The position numbers were made by a program, and so were the translations under genes. Positions 27,509 to 35,958 of a stretch of DNA of 64,000 nucleotides are shown here, in pieces. Within the stretch, counting starts at the first letter, position 1. Every line of letters begins with the position of its first letter. The DNA comes from Rhizobiales bacterium GAS188 (GTDB taxonomy: Bacteria > Pseudomonadota > Alphaproteobacteria > Rhizobiales > Beijerinckiaceae): positions 3,534,001 to 3,598,000 of the forward strand of contig FNSS01000001.1 in NCBI GenBank assembly GCA_900104855.1, in the 5' to 3' direction. The notes beneath the pieces were generated by a model. That model saw nothing but the letters and a program-made list of their open reading frames with translations. It made no database searches and had not been told where the DNA came from.

Positions 27509-27548
27509 GAACGCCTCGCGCGCTCAGGTTGCGACGCGCGACGCAAGA

Positions 27549-27582
27549 AGGCCCGCCCCAGGGCTCCGGGGCGGGCCTTTTC
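27549..27582. terminator. Intrinsic terminator, bidirectional
   Basis: AAGGCCCGCCCC - short loop - GGGGCGGGCCTTTT: a long perfect GC stem flanked by A and T runs, 40 bp after the transpeptidase stop and before the convergent DUF2076 gene. Confidence 0.85.
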
Positions 27583-27658
27583 ATGTCCGGCCACCGCTAT
27601 CCGGCGCCGACTGTGTGAACTTGCCAGCGCTGGCCGCGAGAGGGAGCCGAAAGCCGCC

Positions 27659-28561
27659 TCAGACGTCGCCCGAGAAGCCCCCATCGTCGGAGAAGCCGGA
27701 ATCGTCGTCGAAGCCGCCCGAATCATCGTCGGACGAGCCGTTATCGCTCGAACCGTCATGTGACGAGCTGTCCGAGCGATCATAGGCGGCATCGACCGGC
27801 CGATCGCGATCCGAAGAGGACGAGCCCGAAAAGGACGATCCCGAAGAGGCCGAATTGGCGTTACTGTCCTGCGAGGAGCCGTCCGTCCGCTCATTCGTCT
27901 GCGTGCCGCCAAAGCCTTGCGCCGCGGTCGGGGTCGATCCGAACGAGCCCAGCGACCCCAAGCCTGATCCCAGGCCCGAGCCCGCCTGATGCGAGAACGC
28001 ATTGGTCAGCACATTGGCAAGCACCATGCCGCCGGCAACGCCTGCCGCCGTGGTCATGGCGCTCTGCAGGAAGCCGCCGCCTTGCGGCTGCCCGCCCCAG
28101 CCGCCGCCCTGCGGCTGGCCTCCCCCAGGCTGCCCTCCCCAAGGCCCGGCCGGCGGGTAGCCTGGCTGAGCGGGCGCATAGCCCTGCCGGGGATCGCCAT
28201 AACGTGGATCCTGAAGGCGGGCATCTTGCCAACGAGGGTCTTGCCCGCGCGGGTCTTGGCGCGGATCTTGGCGCGGCGGCTCGGCCTTCGGCCCGCCGAA
28301 CAGGCTCGACAGGAAGCCGCCCGATTGCGGCCGCGACTGCGCTTCCTGCAATTGCTGCTCCAGCTCCTCGACGCGTCGGTTGAGATTGGCGAGCGCCTGC
28401 TCGCCGACGTAGACCGACTGGGCCATCGCATAGGGCGCATAGGGCTGCTTCGCCACGAGCTCGGCGATGAGCTTCTCGGCCTCGGGATCGCGCGGATGGC
28501 TCTCGGCGGCCTGCAGCCGCTCGAAGATGCCGGTGATGACTTGGCGCTCTTCGGGGGTCAT
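27659..28561 (-). CDS. DUF2076 domain protein
   Basis: About 300 residues. The N-terminal MTPEERQVITGIFERL with a coiled helix (ANLNRRVEELEQQLQEAQ) is the DUF2076 signature. A Pro/Gln/Gly low-complexity linker (RQDPRQDPRGQDPRWQD) follows, then a Gly/Ala-rich hydrophobic stretch (MTTAAGVAGGMVLANVLTNAF) and an acidic Ser/Asp/Gly tail. Annotated in some genomes as a periplasmic ligand-binding sensor; real function unknown. ATG 28561 has AGGAG about 9 bp upstream. An upstream in-frame extension would add a hydrophobic segment, but is not needed. Confidence 0.8.
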   Translation of the reverse strand: MTPEERQVITGIFERLQAAESHPRDPEAEKLIAELVAKQPYAPYAMAQSVYVGEQALANLNRRVEELEQQLQEAQSRPQSGGFLSSLFGGPKAEPPRQDPRQDPRGQDPRWQDARLQDPRYGDPRQGYAPAQPGYPPAGPWGGQPGGGQPQGGGWGGQPQGGGFLQSAMTTAAGVAGGMVLANVLTNAFSHQAGSGLGSGLGSLGSFGSTPTAAQGFGGTQTNERTDGSSQDSNANSASSGSSFSGSSSSDRDRPVDAAYDRSDSSSHDGSSDNGSSDDDSGGFDDDSGFSDDGGFSGDV

Positions 28562-28691
28562 GGGCTTGCGCTCCTCTGGAATGCCCGCACCGCGACAGGG
28601 CGCGACAGCAGGCTGCCGGCAAAGGCAGGCCTTGCGGCCTCGACCCGCGGCGGCCAAGACGTAGGGAGCGATCGTGACAAGCGCAAGGCGG

Positions 28692-28748
28692 ATGCTCGCC
28701 CAATGCTTGCCCATGCTTGCCTCCAAATGCTTGCCTCCAATGCTTGCC
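28692..28748. repeat. Five direct copies of ATGCTTGCC
   Basis: ATGCTCGCC/ATGCTTGCC copies start at 28692, 28703, 28713, 28727 and 28740, spaced 10-14 bp, between the DUF2076 gene and tRNA-Thr. A local iterated motif; could be slippage products or a protein-binding array. Confidence 0.7.
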
Positions 28749-28781
28749 CCTTCGGCCGCGGCTTGCTAGCGGTGGGGGAGC

Positions 28782-28857
28782 GCCGGTTTAGCTCAGTTGG
28801 TAGAGCAACCGCCTTGTAAGCGGTAGGTCGGGGGTTCGACTCCCTCAACCGGCACCA
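28782..28857 (+). tRNA. tRNA-Thr (anticodon TGT)
   Basis: Complete cloverleaf: acceptor GCCGGTT/AACCGGC, D-arm TTAGCTCAGTTGGTAGAGC, anticodon stem ACCGC/GCGGT with loop CTTGTAA (TGT), T-arm GGGGGTTCGACTCCCTC (imperfect), discriminator A and encoded CCA. Confidence 0.95.
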
Positions 28858-29271
28858 TAGATCAATGGTTTTGCGCATCCGGCCGCTCATCGCAGTTGGG
28901 ACTAGACGGACGAATTCCAAACCTTTAGCCGCGCTTTCTGCTTCCGCGTGAGCGCCGACGGGGCACTTTCTCCGCCGGCGAGGAAGGCAGATCGAATCGA
29001 TCGAGGCGCGGCGCAGTCTGGATATTGGTGGCTCGGTTCGTAATCGCCACTTCGCCGGATTGTTCACGGTGTCGGTGCTTCACAGATTCGCCTTGAAAAC
29101 GGCGTTCAATCGGTGCCGGCGGACGCACGGGCCGGAGACGGAGTGGAACTTGCGTCCTTGCCCGGACGTGCGCAGCGACGCGCGCCGGTTCGCTGCCAGA
29201 CGAGGAACCTGCCCTCGGCGGGTCCGTTGCCCGTTATGTCTCTTTCCAGGCACAAATGACAGGAGATGAGC
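28858..29271. other. Intergenic region, no supported gene
   Basis: About 414 bp between tRNA-Thr and the small secreted protein. The open frames on both strands lack ribosome-binding sites and recognisable protein features. The right end (TTTCCAGGCACAAATGACAGGAG) supplies the ribosome-binding site for the next gene. Confidence 0.5.
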
Positions 29272-29565
29272 ATGCGTATCGTGATACCGATGATCGCCTC
29301 GCTTGCCCTCGTGGTCGCGGCCCCGTCCTCGGCGCAGATATTTCCGCGCTATGGGTATGACGAGCAGGGAGGGGGCGGTGCCGGTCCTTATGACCTCCGC
29401 TGCCAAAACTTCCGGAACTACAATCAACGACAACGCTGCACACAGATGTTGCAGACAGGCCATTATGGATACGGGTTTTACGCTCCTCACTACTCTTATT
29501 ATGCCCCTGGCTACGGGTTTTACGCTCCTCGCGGTGGCTATTACGGTCCTCCCCCAGGCTGGTGA
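29272..29565 (+). CDS. Small secreted Tyr/Gly-rich protein
   Basis: About 97 residues: signal peptide (MRIVIPMIASLALVVAAPSS, cleavage near SAQ), one Cys-containing segment (LRCQNFRNYNQRQRCTQML) and a C-terminal repeat of GYGFYAPHYSYYAP-like units. The DNA there carries a near-exact repeat of about 14 bp (GGGTTTTACGCTCC at two places). AGGAG lies 6 bp before ATG 29272; ATG 29266 would overlap it. Function unknown; probably a cell-surface or periplasmic protein. Confidence 0.7.
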   Translation: MRIVIPMIASLALVVAAPSSAQIFPRYGYDEQGGGGAGPYDLRCQNFRNYNQRQRCTQMLQTGHYGYGFYAPHYSYYAPGYGFYAPRGGYYGPPPGW

Positions 29566-29736
29566 CGGGAATCGGCAGCCTTATTGGTTCGCGGGTGAAG
29601 CTGCGCACCGAGCGCGGAGTTGAGGAGGAGCGCCGAGCCCAGGGTATGGCCGCTTTTCCGCCATTGCGCCGGCTCTCGGGAACGCCATTCGGTCGCGCCG
29701 CGTTGTTCAACTGGAGTCGCCCATCAGGAGGCAACG

Positions 29737-29922
29737 ATGATCGACAAGGAGCGCATGGCTCACGAAGCGAACACAGTGCGGCGGGAACTGACGAAAGAGA
29801 CCGGAAAGCGCTGGCGTAGCATGCAAATGCAGCCCAAGCGGCGTGATGAGATCGCGGAATCCGTCGCACACAAGTTGCAGGATACACCGCGCGACATCCG
29901 CGACGCCGATCGCGGCCCGTGA
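29737..29922 (+). CDS. Small basic hypothetical protein (61 aa)
   Basis: MIDKERMAHEANTVRREL start, ending RDIRDADRGP; highly charged, no membrane segment. A consensus AGGAGG lies 5 bp upstream of ATG 29737, which is the main support that it is real. The 171 bp before it show no gene. No family recognised. Confidence 0.55.
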   Translation: MIDKERMAHEANTVRRELTKETGKRWRSMQMQPKRRDEIAESVAHKLQDTPRDIRDADRGP

Positions 29923-30004
29923 TCCCATGTCTTGGCTGAGACCGACTCTTGGCCGGGCACCCTGCGTCGATCGCGGGCGGCTGGCGCGCGTCGGCGGCAA
30001 CCCT

Positions 30005-31648
30005 TCAGCTCGCCGGGCGTCTATACGGAAAGGTCCAGGTTTCGGTGAGTGGGCGCTTGCGCGCCCTCAGATAGGCGCGGACTTCGCCCGATTGCCCCGC
30101 CTCGAGCGCCACGTCGACCGTCGCCCGAAATCCTTTGATGGCCGGGTTGACGGTCAGCGAAGTGCGGGTCACCCGTCCCGCCGACACCGAGGCCACGACC
30201 TCGACCATCTCTTGCGCCTTGAGATAATAGGGAAGATCGCCGCCCGCGAAATCGATGAGAAAGCGCCGCTTGCCGGGATCGTCGGGCTCCGGAGCCCCGC
30301 TGGCCTTCGGCGGCATCTGGAAGGTCGCCTGGACCTGGCCGACCGCAAGCAGCGCGCCTGCATCGAGCTTCGCGTAGATGCGGTAGCCATAGGCGAGGCT
30401 CTGGGCGGGCTCGAGCCCGGATTTGGGCCGCCACGCCGCCACGATGTTGTCGGCGTACTCGTTTTGCGTCGCGATCTCGGTCAGTTCCAGCGCGCCTTCG
30501 CCCCAGGGCGCCAGGGGCTCGACCCAATAGCTGGGACGGCGCTCGTAATGCACCTCGATGTCCTGGTAATGCTCATAAGCGCGGTCGCGCTGCAGCAGTC
30601 CGAAGCCCCCTATATCCTTGTCGACGAAGGTCGAGGTCGTGGTCTCGGCCGGGTTGCGCAAGGGGCGCCATATCCATTCGCCCGATCCCGCCCGCATCAG
30701 CAGGCCGTCCGAATCATGCACTTCGCGCCGGTAATTGTCGGGGACGCGGCGGTCATTCTCGGCCGTCAGGAACATCGACGTCAGCGGCGCGAGCCCGAGA
30801 TTGTCGATGCGGCGGCGCGCGAACAAGGTCACTTGCGTCTCGATCATCGTCTCGATGCCCGGATAGATCGCGAAGCGATAGGCGCCGGTGACCGATTCCC
30901 CGTCGAGCAGGGCGTGGATGATCACCATGTCGGCGTCGGCAGCTGGCTCCTCGATCCAAAATTCGCGAAAGAAAGGGAACTCTTCCTTGCGGCCGACGCC
31001 GGCATTCACCGCGAGGCCGCGCGCCGACAGGCCATAGAGCTGATCGCGCCCCAGGAAGCGGAAATAGCTGGCGCCGAGAAAGGCGATGAGCTCGTCCATC
31101 AGCTTCGGTTGGTTGAGCGGGTAGTGCAGGCGCAATCCCCCGAAACCCGTATTCGCCGGCAGCGGCTTCTCGGCCACGGTGCGGCCGAAATCGAAGAGGT
31201 CCTGCGAATAGGCAATCGGCGCAGGCGCGCCGTTGCGCATGATGTTCACCGTGACGGCGCGCTTGAAGTTGAAGCCGAGATGGAAGAGCTGCAGCCGGAA
31301 CAGACCGCCCGGCGACTGGAAAAACGCTTTCTCCGGCCGGAAGCGCAAATCGCGCCAGCCGTCATAATCGAGATCGGCGAGCCAGCCCGGAAGTTGGGCG
31401 GGAGTGGAATCGAAGGGGACCGAGGCTATTTCCTTCGCCCGCGCCACAACCTCGTCATAGCCGAAGCGCCTCGGTGGAGCCGGTCCGCCCGCCGGCGTTT
31501 GGGCGAATGCCGCCTCGAAAGAGCCTGACGTAAGAAGGGGGCCGGACGCAAGAATAGAGGCCGGCGCCAGATCGGCGATGGCCCCGGGCGCTGCCGCAAG
31601 GCCGAGCCCGCTCAGCACCATTCCGCGGCGCGTCATGGCGCGATTCAT
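30005..31648 (-). CDS. Periplasmic glucan biosynthesis protein OpgG/OpgD (MdoG family)
   Basis: A 547-residue protein. Tat-type signal (MTRRGMVLSGLGLAAAPGA). The MdoG domain starts at RRFGYDEVVARAKEIA and includes RDLRFRPEKAF, LFHLGFNFKRAV, LSARGLAVNAG and EFPFFREFWIEEP. It acts in the periplasm in osmoregulated periplasmic glucan synthesis, normally with the membrane glucosyltransferase OpgH encoded next to it. opgH is not adjacent here. A Tat signal is more typical of OpgD, so the G versus D assignment is open. Confidence 0.92.
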   Translation of the reverse strand: MNRAMTRRGMVLSGLGLAAAPGAIADLAPASILASGPLLTSGSFEAAFAQTPAGGPAPPRRFGYDEVVARAKEIASVPFDSTPAQLPGWLADLDYDGWRDLRFRPEKAFFQSPGGLFRLQLFHLGFNFKRAVTVNIMRNGAPAPIAYSQDLFDFGRTVAEKPLPANTGFGGLRLHYPLNQPKLMDELIAFLGASYFRFLGRDQLYGLSARGLAVNAGVGRKEEFPFFREFWIEEPAADADMVIIHALLDGESVTGAYRFAIYPGIETMIETQVTLFARRRIDNLGLAPLTSMFLTAENDRRVPDNYRREVHDSDGLLMRAGSGEWIWRPLRNPAETTTSTFVDKDIGGFGLLQRDRAYEHYQDIEVHYERRPSYWVEPLAPWGEGALELTEIATQNEYADNIVAAWRPKSGLEPAQSLAYGYRIYAKLDAGALLAVGQVQATFQMPPKASGAPEPDDPGKRRFLIDFAGGDLPYYLKAQEMVEVVASVSAGRVTRTSLTVNPAIKGFRATVDVALEAGQSGEVRAYLRARKRPLTETWTFPYRRPAS

Positions 31649-31786
31649 GCCTGCCCTCTCCTGGTTCGCTGGTCTTCCTCGACCTCCGCTGCAAAAGACG
31701 GCGCGCGAGCTTAACTCCGGCTGAATGGCTTCGTTCCCAGCGCCATTCCGGGGCCTCCAGCAGAGGCGATCAACCGATGCTTGCTG

Positions 31787-32938
31787 TCAGAGCTGCCGTC
31801 CGCAAGCGCCGGCGAAACTGAGCTCCATCAGCCATGAGCCGAGGGCCCGGCCATTCAGGTTGTAGAATGGCCGCTCGAACCAGATGCGCGTGCCGTCCTC
31901 GCTCCAGCGCAGCTTGGTGACGATCGAGCCGCCGGGCCCATCCTTGGCGTCCGGATGGTCGCGATCGTTGAAATGCGTGAGGCGGCGGGTCCAGGCGCGG
32001 TCGCGCGTCGTCAGATAGAGCTCGCTGCGCAGCGTCTTGCGATCGTCTGTCGGCCGATAGGCGCAGCATTCCGAGGACATGAATGCGATCAGCTTGCCGT
32101 CGGGCGAGAAGTCGCCGAACTCCTCCCAGCTCTGCGGCGTGCGCGTGAGATTCTGGTTCTCGCCCGTTACGAGATCATGCACCCACAGATCCATGCCGAG
32201 CGGGGTCGTGAGGCCAGCGTCACTCGCGAACATCACGAAGCGCCCGTCATGAGACCAGCTCTGCGTCTCATACCAAGTCGTATCCGGCGTCGTGATCGTT
32301 TGCGGCACGCCAAGATGCGGCTCACCTGATGCGTCGAAGGTGAGATCGGCGATCCGAATGCGCCACTGGCCCCAGGATGTCGCGCCAGTGATGGTCCGGC
32401 CGCCATCGGCAAAGAGCTCGGACCACATCAGGCGGCGTCCGTCGGGAGATCCCTCCGGGATCAGCACGCCATACCGGTCCTTCGCGCCGTGCGGATAGTG
32501 CGTCAGGTTCCACCAGCGATCGCCGCGCAGATCGGTGACCCACAGATCGCTGAACCAGCCGTCGCCGGGCTTGCCGACCAGACCTTCGAAAGGATGCGCT
32601 TCCATCTCGACTTCGAGCACGATGTGCTCGCCATCGGCCAGGAAGGACGCCGAGCCCTTGTTCCGATCGACCGCCGGACCTGACGGCACGGCGGTGCAAG
32701 TCAGGCAGCGCTCCTGCCTATCGCGCCGGTCATGGATGAACACCTGCATGGTGCGCCCCACCGGCTTCGAGAGCACGAAGAGCGATTGCTCCCGGCGTGA
32801 GACGCCAAAGCCCGCGGTGGCGGGCGTGACCGTGGTGAGCGAGCGCACCTCGCAGGCGGAGGGCGGCATTTCGGCTGCCTCCGAAAATGACGGCAGGCTC
32901 AGGATCGCTGTCAGCAGGGCGAGGCTTTTGCGTCGCAT
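31787..32938 (-). CDS. Secreted TolB-like (PD40) beta-propeller protein
   Basis: A 383-residue protein with signal peptide MRRKSLALLTAILSLPSFSEA. Repeated PD40/WD40-like blades include SPDGRRLMW, SHDGRFVMFASD, SPDGKLIAFMSSE and SEDGTRIWFERP, with several Cys. Resembles TolB-propeller periplasmic proteins with no enzymatic domain. Its 5' end lies within the space that a full ParE toxin gene would occupy, so its promoter region may derive from the decayed toxin. Function unknown. Confidence 0.8.
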   Translation of the reverse strand: MRRKSLALLTAILSLPSFSEAAEMPPSACEVRSLTTVTPATAGFGVSRREQSLFVLSKPVGRTMQVFIHDRRDRQERCLTCTAVPSGPAVDRNKGSASFLADGEHIVLEVEMEAHPFEGLVGKPGDGWFSDLWVTDLRGDRWWNLTHYPHGAKDRYGVLIPEGSPDGRRLMWSELFADGGRTITGATSWGQWRIRIADLTFDASGEPHLGVPQTITTPDTTWYETQSWSHDGRFVMFASDAGLTTPLGMDLWVHDLVTGENQNLTRTPQSWEEFGDFSPDGKLIAFMSSECCAYRPTDDRKTLRSELYLTTRDRAWTRRLTHFNDRDHPDAKDGPGGSIVTKLRWSEDGTRIWFERPFYNLNGRALGSWLMELSFAGACGRQL

Positions 32939-32939
32939 C

Positions 32940-33077
32940 GTTCAAGCCTTCTTGGATGGCGGCGCTTGCGAGAAGGCGATCGATCACGGAGGCAGCGGCG
33001 CTCGGATTGTCTTTCGCGATCCATGCATAAATCCGTTCGAGGTCATCATAGGCCTCGTCCCGAACTATGACCTTCAT
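32940..33077 (-). pseudogene. Truncated ParE/RelE-family toxin
   Basis: MKVIVRDEAYDDLERIYAWI and the following about 25 residues (DNPSAAASVIDRLLASAA) match the first half of ParE toxins. After about residue 46 the frame loses similarity and runs, out of frame, into the start of the PD40 gene (continuing to a stop at 32730). A complete ParE is about 95-100 residues. The ATG overlaps the antitoxin stop (ATGA), as in an intact module, so this is a decayed toxin. Confidence 0.65.
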
Positions 33078-33301
33078 GCGCGACGGCGCGCGAACCGCTG
33101 GCGTGTTTCTTCAAGCGTGTGGAATTTTGGATACAGCTTTGCGCGGCGGCGCTCCACCTCCTCTACCTGTTCGTCGGTGAGGCGATAGGAGCTCGCATCC
33201 TGCTCTTCCATGGCCAGGAGGAGGCGCGCGGCATCTTCCTGGCGATCTTCGGGCCAGCTCTCGACGCGCTCGATAATCGCTTTGAGAATTTTGCTTGCCA
33301 T
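33074..33301 (-). CDS. Antitoxin of a ParE-type module
   Basis: About 75 residues: MASKILKAIIERVESWPEDR, then RLTDEQVEEVERRRAK, then FHTLEETRQRFA. The 'EEVERRRA...TLEE' C-terminal half is a common toxin-neutralising tail paired with ParE. The frame continues upstream to 33475 but the antitoxin-like part begins at ATG 33301. The cognate toxin gene downstream is truncated, so this is an orphan antitoxin. Confidence 0.65.
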   Translation of the reverse strand: MASKILKAIIERVESWPEDRQEDAARLLLAMEEQDASSYRLTDEQVEEVERRRAKLYPKFHTLEETRQRFARRRA

Positions 33302-33526
33302 GCCGGCATGATGGCAAATTGGGCTCCGCAAAGCGTCACCTGTTTGCGTCGAGCGAATGAGAAGCGAATCCGACATCACCTCGCCTCGGTTCGATCCAGT
33401 AAGGACGCCTCTATCGTTGGACACCCACGACTCGCGCAGAATGCGACGGCGAGGCGCCGCAGGTTGTGGCAACACCTGATATTAACGGTTGCTCCCTATC
33501 GTCCCCGGGCGAGGGAGAGGTGTTTT

Positions 33527-35788
33527 ATGCTAGCCTTGTCGTGCCTTGAGGAAGAGCGCCTTTCCGCAATTCATAATTTGGGCATATTGGACAGCCTTCC
33601 CGAGCCGCATTTCGACGCCATCGTCGACCTGGCGCGCGGCATGTTCGGCGTGCCGATCTCCGTCATTTCGGTGCTCGATCGCGACCGGCAATGGTTCAAG
33701 GCGCGCAGCGGTCTCGATACGCAAGAGACGGAGCGCCAGGCGGCCTTCTGCAACTTCACCGTGCTCGGCGACACGGCCTTCGTGGTCGAGGATGCGCATC
33801 GCGATCCGCGCTTTTCGGCGAGCAAGCTCGTTACCGAGGCGCCGAATATCCGCTTCTATGCCGGCTATCCGCTGGCTCTCGAAGACGGGGTGGCGGTCGG
33901 ATCGCTATGCCTTCTCGATACCAGCCCGCGCGATTTCAGCGGGCCCGACCGGGCCAAGCTGCAGCAGCTCGGCGCGGTCGCGGTGGGGCTCGTCAGGCAA
34001 TTCCGCGACGCGCGCCGGGCAAACCGGATGCTGGCCGAACAGGAATTGCAAAAGCAGGTCCTCGACACCCACATCACCGCCATCGCCAAGCAGAACCGCA
34101 TGTTCTCCACGGCCTCGAAGCTCGCAGCCCTCGGCGCCTGGGAATATGACCGGCTCAACGATGTCATCACCTGGAGCGAGGGCACTTACGAGATCTGCAA
34201 GCTCGATCGCGACGAGAGGCTGAACTTCGCCAAGATCTACGACATGTACACGCCGGAGTGCCAGAAGCAGCTCCTGCGCACCATGGACAAGGCGACGCGC
34301 GACGGCACCGGATACACTTTCGAAGGCGAGATCATCACGCCCGAGGGCAAGCGCCGCTGGCTGCGGCTGTTCGCCGAATCGGAGATCGTCGACGGCGTCG
34401 TGGTGCGCCGCTGCGGCGTCGTCCAGGACATCACCGACCAGCATCTCCTGTTCAAGCGGCTCAAATTCCTGGCGACGCACGACACCTTGACCCGGCTCCT
34501 CAATCGCGCCGCGATCCGTGACCGGCTGCAGGCGATCGCCAATGTCCCGTCCGGCCCCGGCCTGACGCGCGCCTTCCTGCTCGTCGATGTCGACGGCTTC
34601 AAATTCGTCAATGATGCCTTCGGCCACCGGGCCGGCGATGCCTGCCTCAAGGAATTGGCGCGCCGTCTCAAGCGGCTCTGCCGGCCGGCGGAGATCGCGA
34701 GGCTCGGCAGCGACGAGTTCGCGGTCTTCTACGGCGAGCTTGATGCCGGCCAGGCCGTCGATGAGATCGGGCAACGCATCCTCGAGGCCTTCCGCGAGCC
34801 GATCGAATGGAAGGGCCAGTCCTTCCGCCTCAGCGCCTCGATCGGCGCGACGAGCTGGAGCGACTGCAAGTCGGACGGCGCGGAGGTGATCATGGAGACG
34901 GATCTCGCGCTCCATGACGCCAAGACGAGCGGGCGCAACACCATTCGCCTGTTCTCTTCCGCGCTCAAGGCATCCGCCGACCGGCGCGCCAAGGTGATCC
35001 ACTCCATGGCCGATGCCTTGGAGAACAATGAGCTCGAGCTGTTCTATCAGCCGAAATTCCGCCTCGCCGACCGCAGCCTCGCCGGCTTCGAGGCGCTGCT
35101 GCGGCGGCGCCGGCCGGATGGCAGCGTCGCCACCCCCGGCGAATTCGCGGCGGCCTTCGAGGATCCGGAGCTGGCGCGCAAGATCGACGAGATCGTGCTC
35201 TTCCAGTCGATCTCGCAAGCCAAGACCTGGCAGGCCGCCGGCCTCGACTTCGGCCATATCGCGGTCAATCTCAGCCCGCACCAGTTCCGCAACCCGGCTC
35301 TCGGCGATCAACTCGCCCATACGATCGCTTCGGCCAACCTGCCCGCCAGCTCCATCGAGATCGAGGTCACGGAAGGCGTCTTCCTGGAGGAGCAGTCCTA
35401 CAGCATCCTGCAGCAATTGAAGCGTTCGGGGATCAAGATCGCGCTCGACGATTTCGGCACCGGCTACGCCTCCTTGACGCATATCCGGCGCTATCCGGTC
35501 GACACCATCAAGATCGACCAGAGCTTCGTGCAGCGCTTCCTGACGCATATCGAGGACAAGGCCATCATCCGCTCGATCCTGTTCCTCGCCCGCAGCCTGC
35601 GCATCAATGTCGTGGCCGAGGGCATCGAGACGCAAGAGCAGGCCGAGGCCCTGAAGACGCTCGGATGCCAGGTCGGACAAGGCTATCATTTCGCCCGGCC
35701 TCTGTCGGTCGGCGACACCACGAATTTCCTGGCGGCGGCCGCACGCGGCGGCGCGCCGACCGATCAGCCGCGCTGCGCGCAAGCCTGA
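33527..35788 (+). CDS. GAF-PAS-GGDEF-EAL cyclic-di-GMP protein
   Basis: About 753 residues, cytoplasmic. GAF domain (about 1-150), short coiled linker, PAS/PAC domain (about 190-310, ending RRCGVVQDIT), GGDEF domain with the site changed to RLGSDEF, and EAL domain. The EAL catalytic set is visible: FEALLR, NLSPHQF, EVTEG, LDDFGTG, KIDQSF, VAEGIET and GQGYHFARPL. So phosphodiesterase activity is likely, while the GSDEF and the absent RxxD I-site make cyclase activity doubtful. GGGAGAGG lies 6 bp upstream of ATG 33527. Signals sensed by GAF and PAS are unknown. Confidence 0.92.
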   Translation: MLALSCLEEERLSAIHNLGILDSLPEPHFDAIVDLARGMFGVPISVISVLDRDRQWFKARSGLDTQETERQAAFCNFTVLGDTAFVVEDAHRDPRFSASKLVTEAPNIRFYAGYPLALEDGVAVGSLCLLDTSPRDFSGPDRAKLQQLGAVAVGLVRQFRDARRANRMLAEQELQKQVLDTHITAIAKQNRMFSTASKLAALGAWEYDRLNDVITWSEGTYEICKLDRDERLNFAKIYDMYTPECQKQLLRTMDKATRDGTGYTFEGEIITPEGKRRWLRLFAESEIVDGVVVRRCGVVQDITDQHLLFKRLKFLATHDTLTRLLNRAAIRDRLQAIANVPSGPGLTRAFLLVDVDGFKFVNDAFGHRAGDACLKELARRLKRLCRPAEIARLGSDEFAVFYGELDAGQAVDEIGQRILEAFREPIEWKGQSFRLSASIGATSWSDCKSDGAEVIMETDLALHDAKTSGRNTIRLFSSALKASADRRAKVIHSMADALENNELELFYQPKFRLADRSLAGFEALLRRRRPDGSVATPGEFAAAFEDPELARKIDEIVLFQSISQAKTWQAAGLDFGHIAVNLSPHQFRNPALGDQLAHTIASANLPASSIEIEVTEGVFLEEQSYSILQQLKRSGIKIALDDFGTGYASLTHIRRYPVDTIKIDQSFVQRFLTHIEDKAIIRSILFLARSLRINVVAEGIETQEQAEALKTLGCQVGQGYHFARPLSVGDTTNFLAAAARGGAPTDQPRCAQA

Positions 35789-35842
35789 CGATCGCAGCAC
35801 CCGCGAGCGCTCACGCCTAGCCTGGGCGACGTGGCTTCGAAC

Positions 35843-35870
35843 CCTAAAGGCTATATGACTAGCCTTTAGG
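35843..35870. promoter_or_regulatory. Perfect 11-bp inverted repeat upstream of catabolic operon
   Basis: CCTAAAGGCTA - TATGAC - TAGCCTTTAGG, about 90 bp before the GST start and 55 bp after the upstream EAL gene. No T-run follows, so an operator is more likely than a terminator. No regulator gene is adjacent. Confidence 0.5.
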
Positions 35871-35958
35871 CCAAAGTCTTGCTAAGGAGAGCTTCCAGAA
35901 GCATGGATTTGGAGCCCGGACGTGCTCCCAGCACCTTGTGATGTCTCCGGAGCCGATG

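Noticed and set aside
29843-31528. 561-residue plus-strand frame
   Set aside because: Antisense of opgG; no ribosome-binding site or domain.
32730-32939. C-terminal part of the ParE frame
   Set aside because: Overlaps the PD40 gene in another frame and has no toxin similarity.
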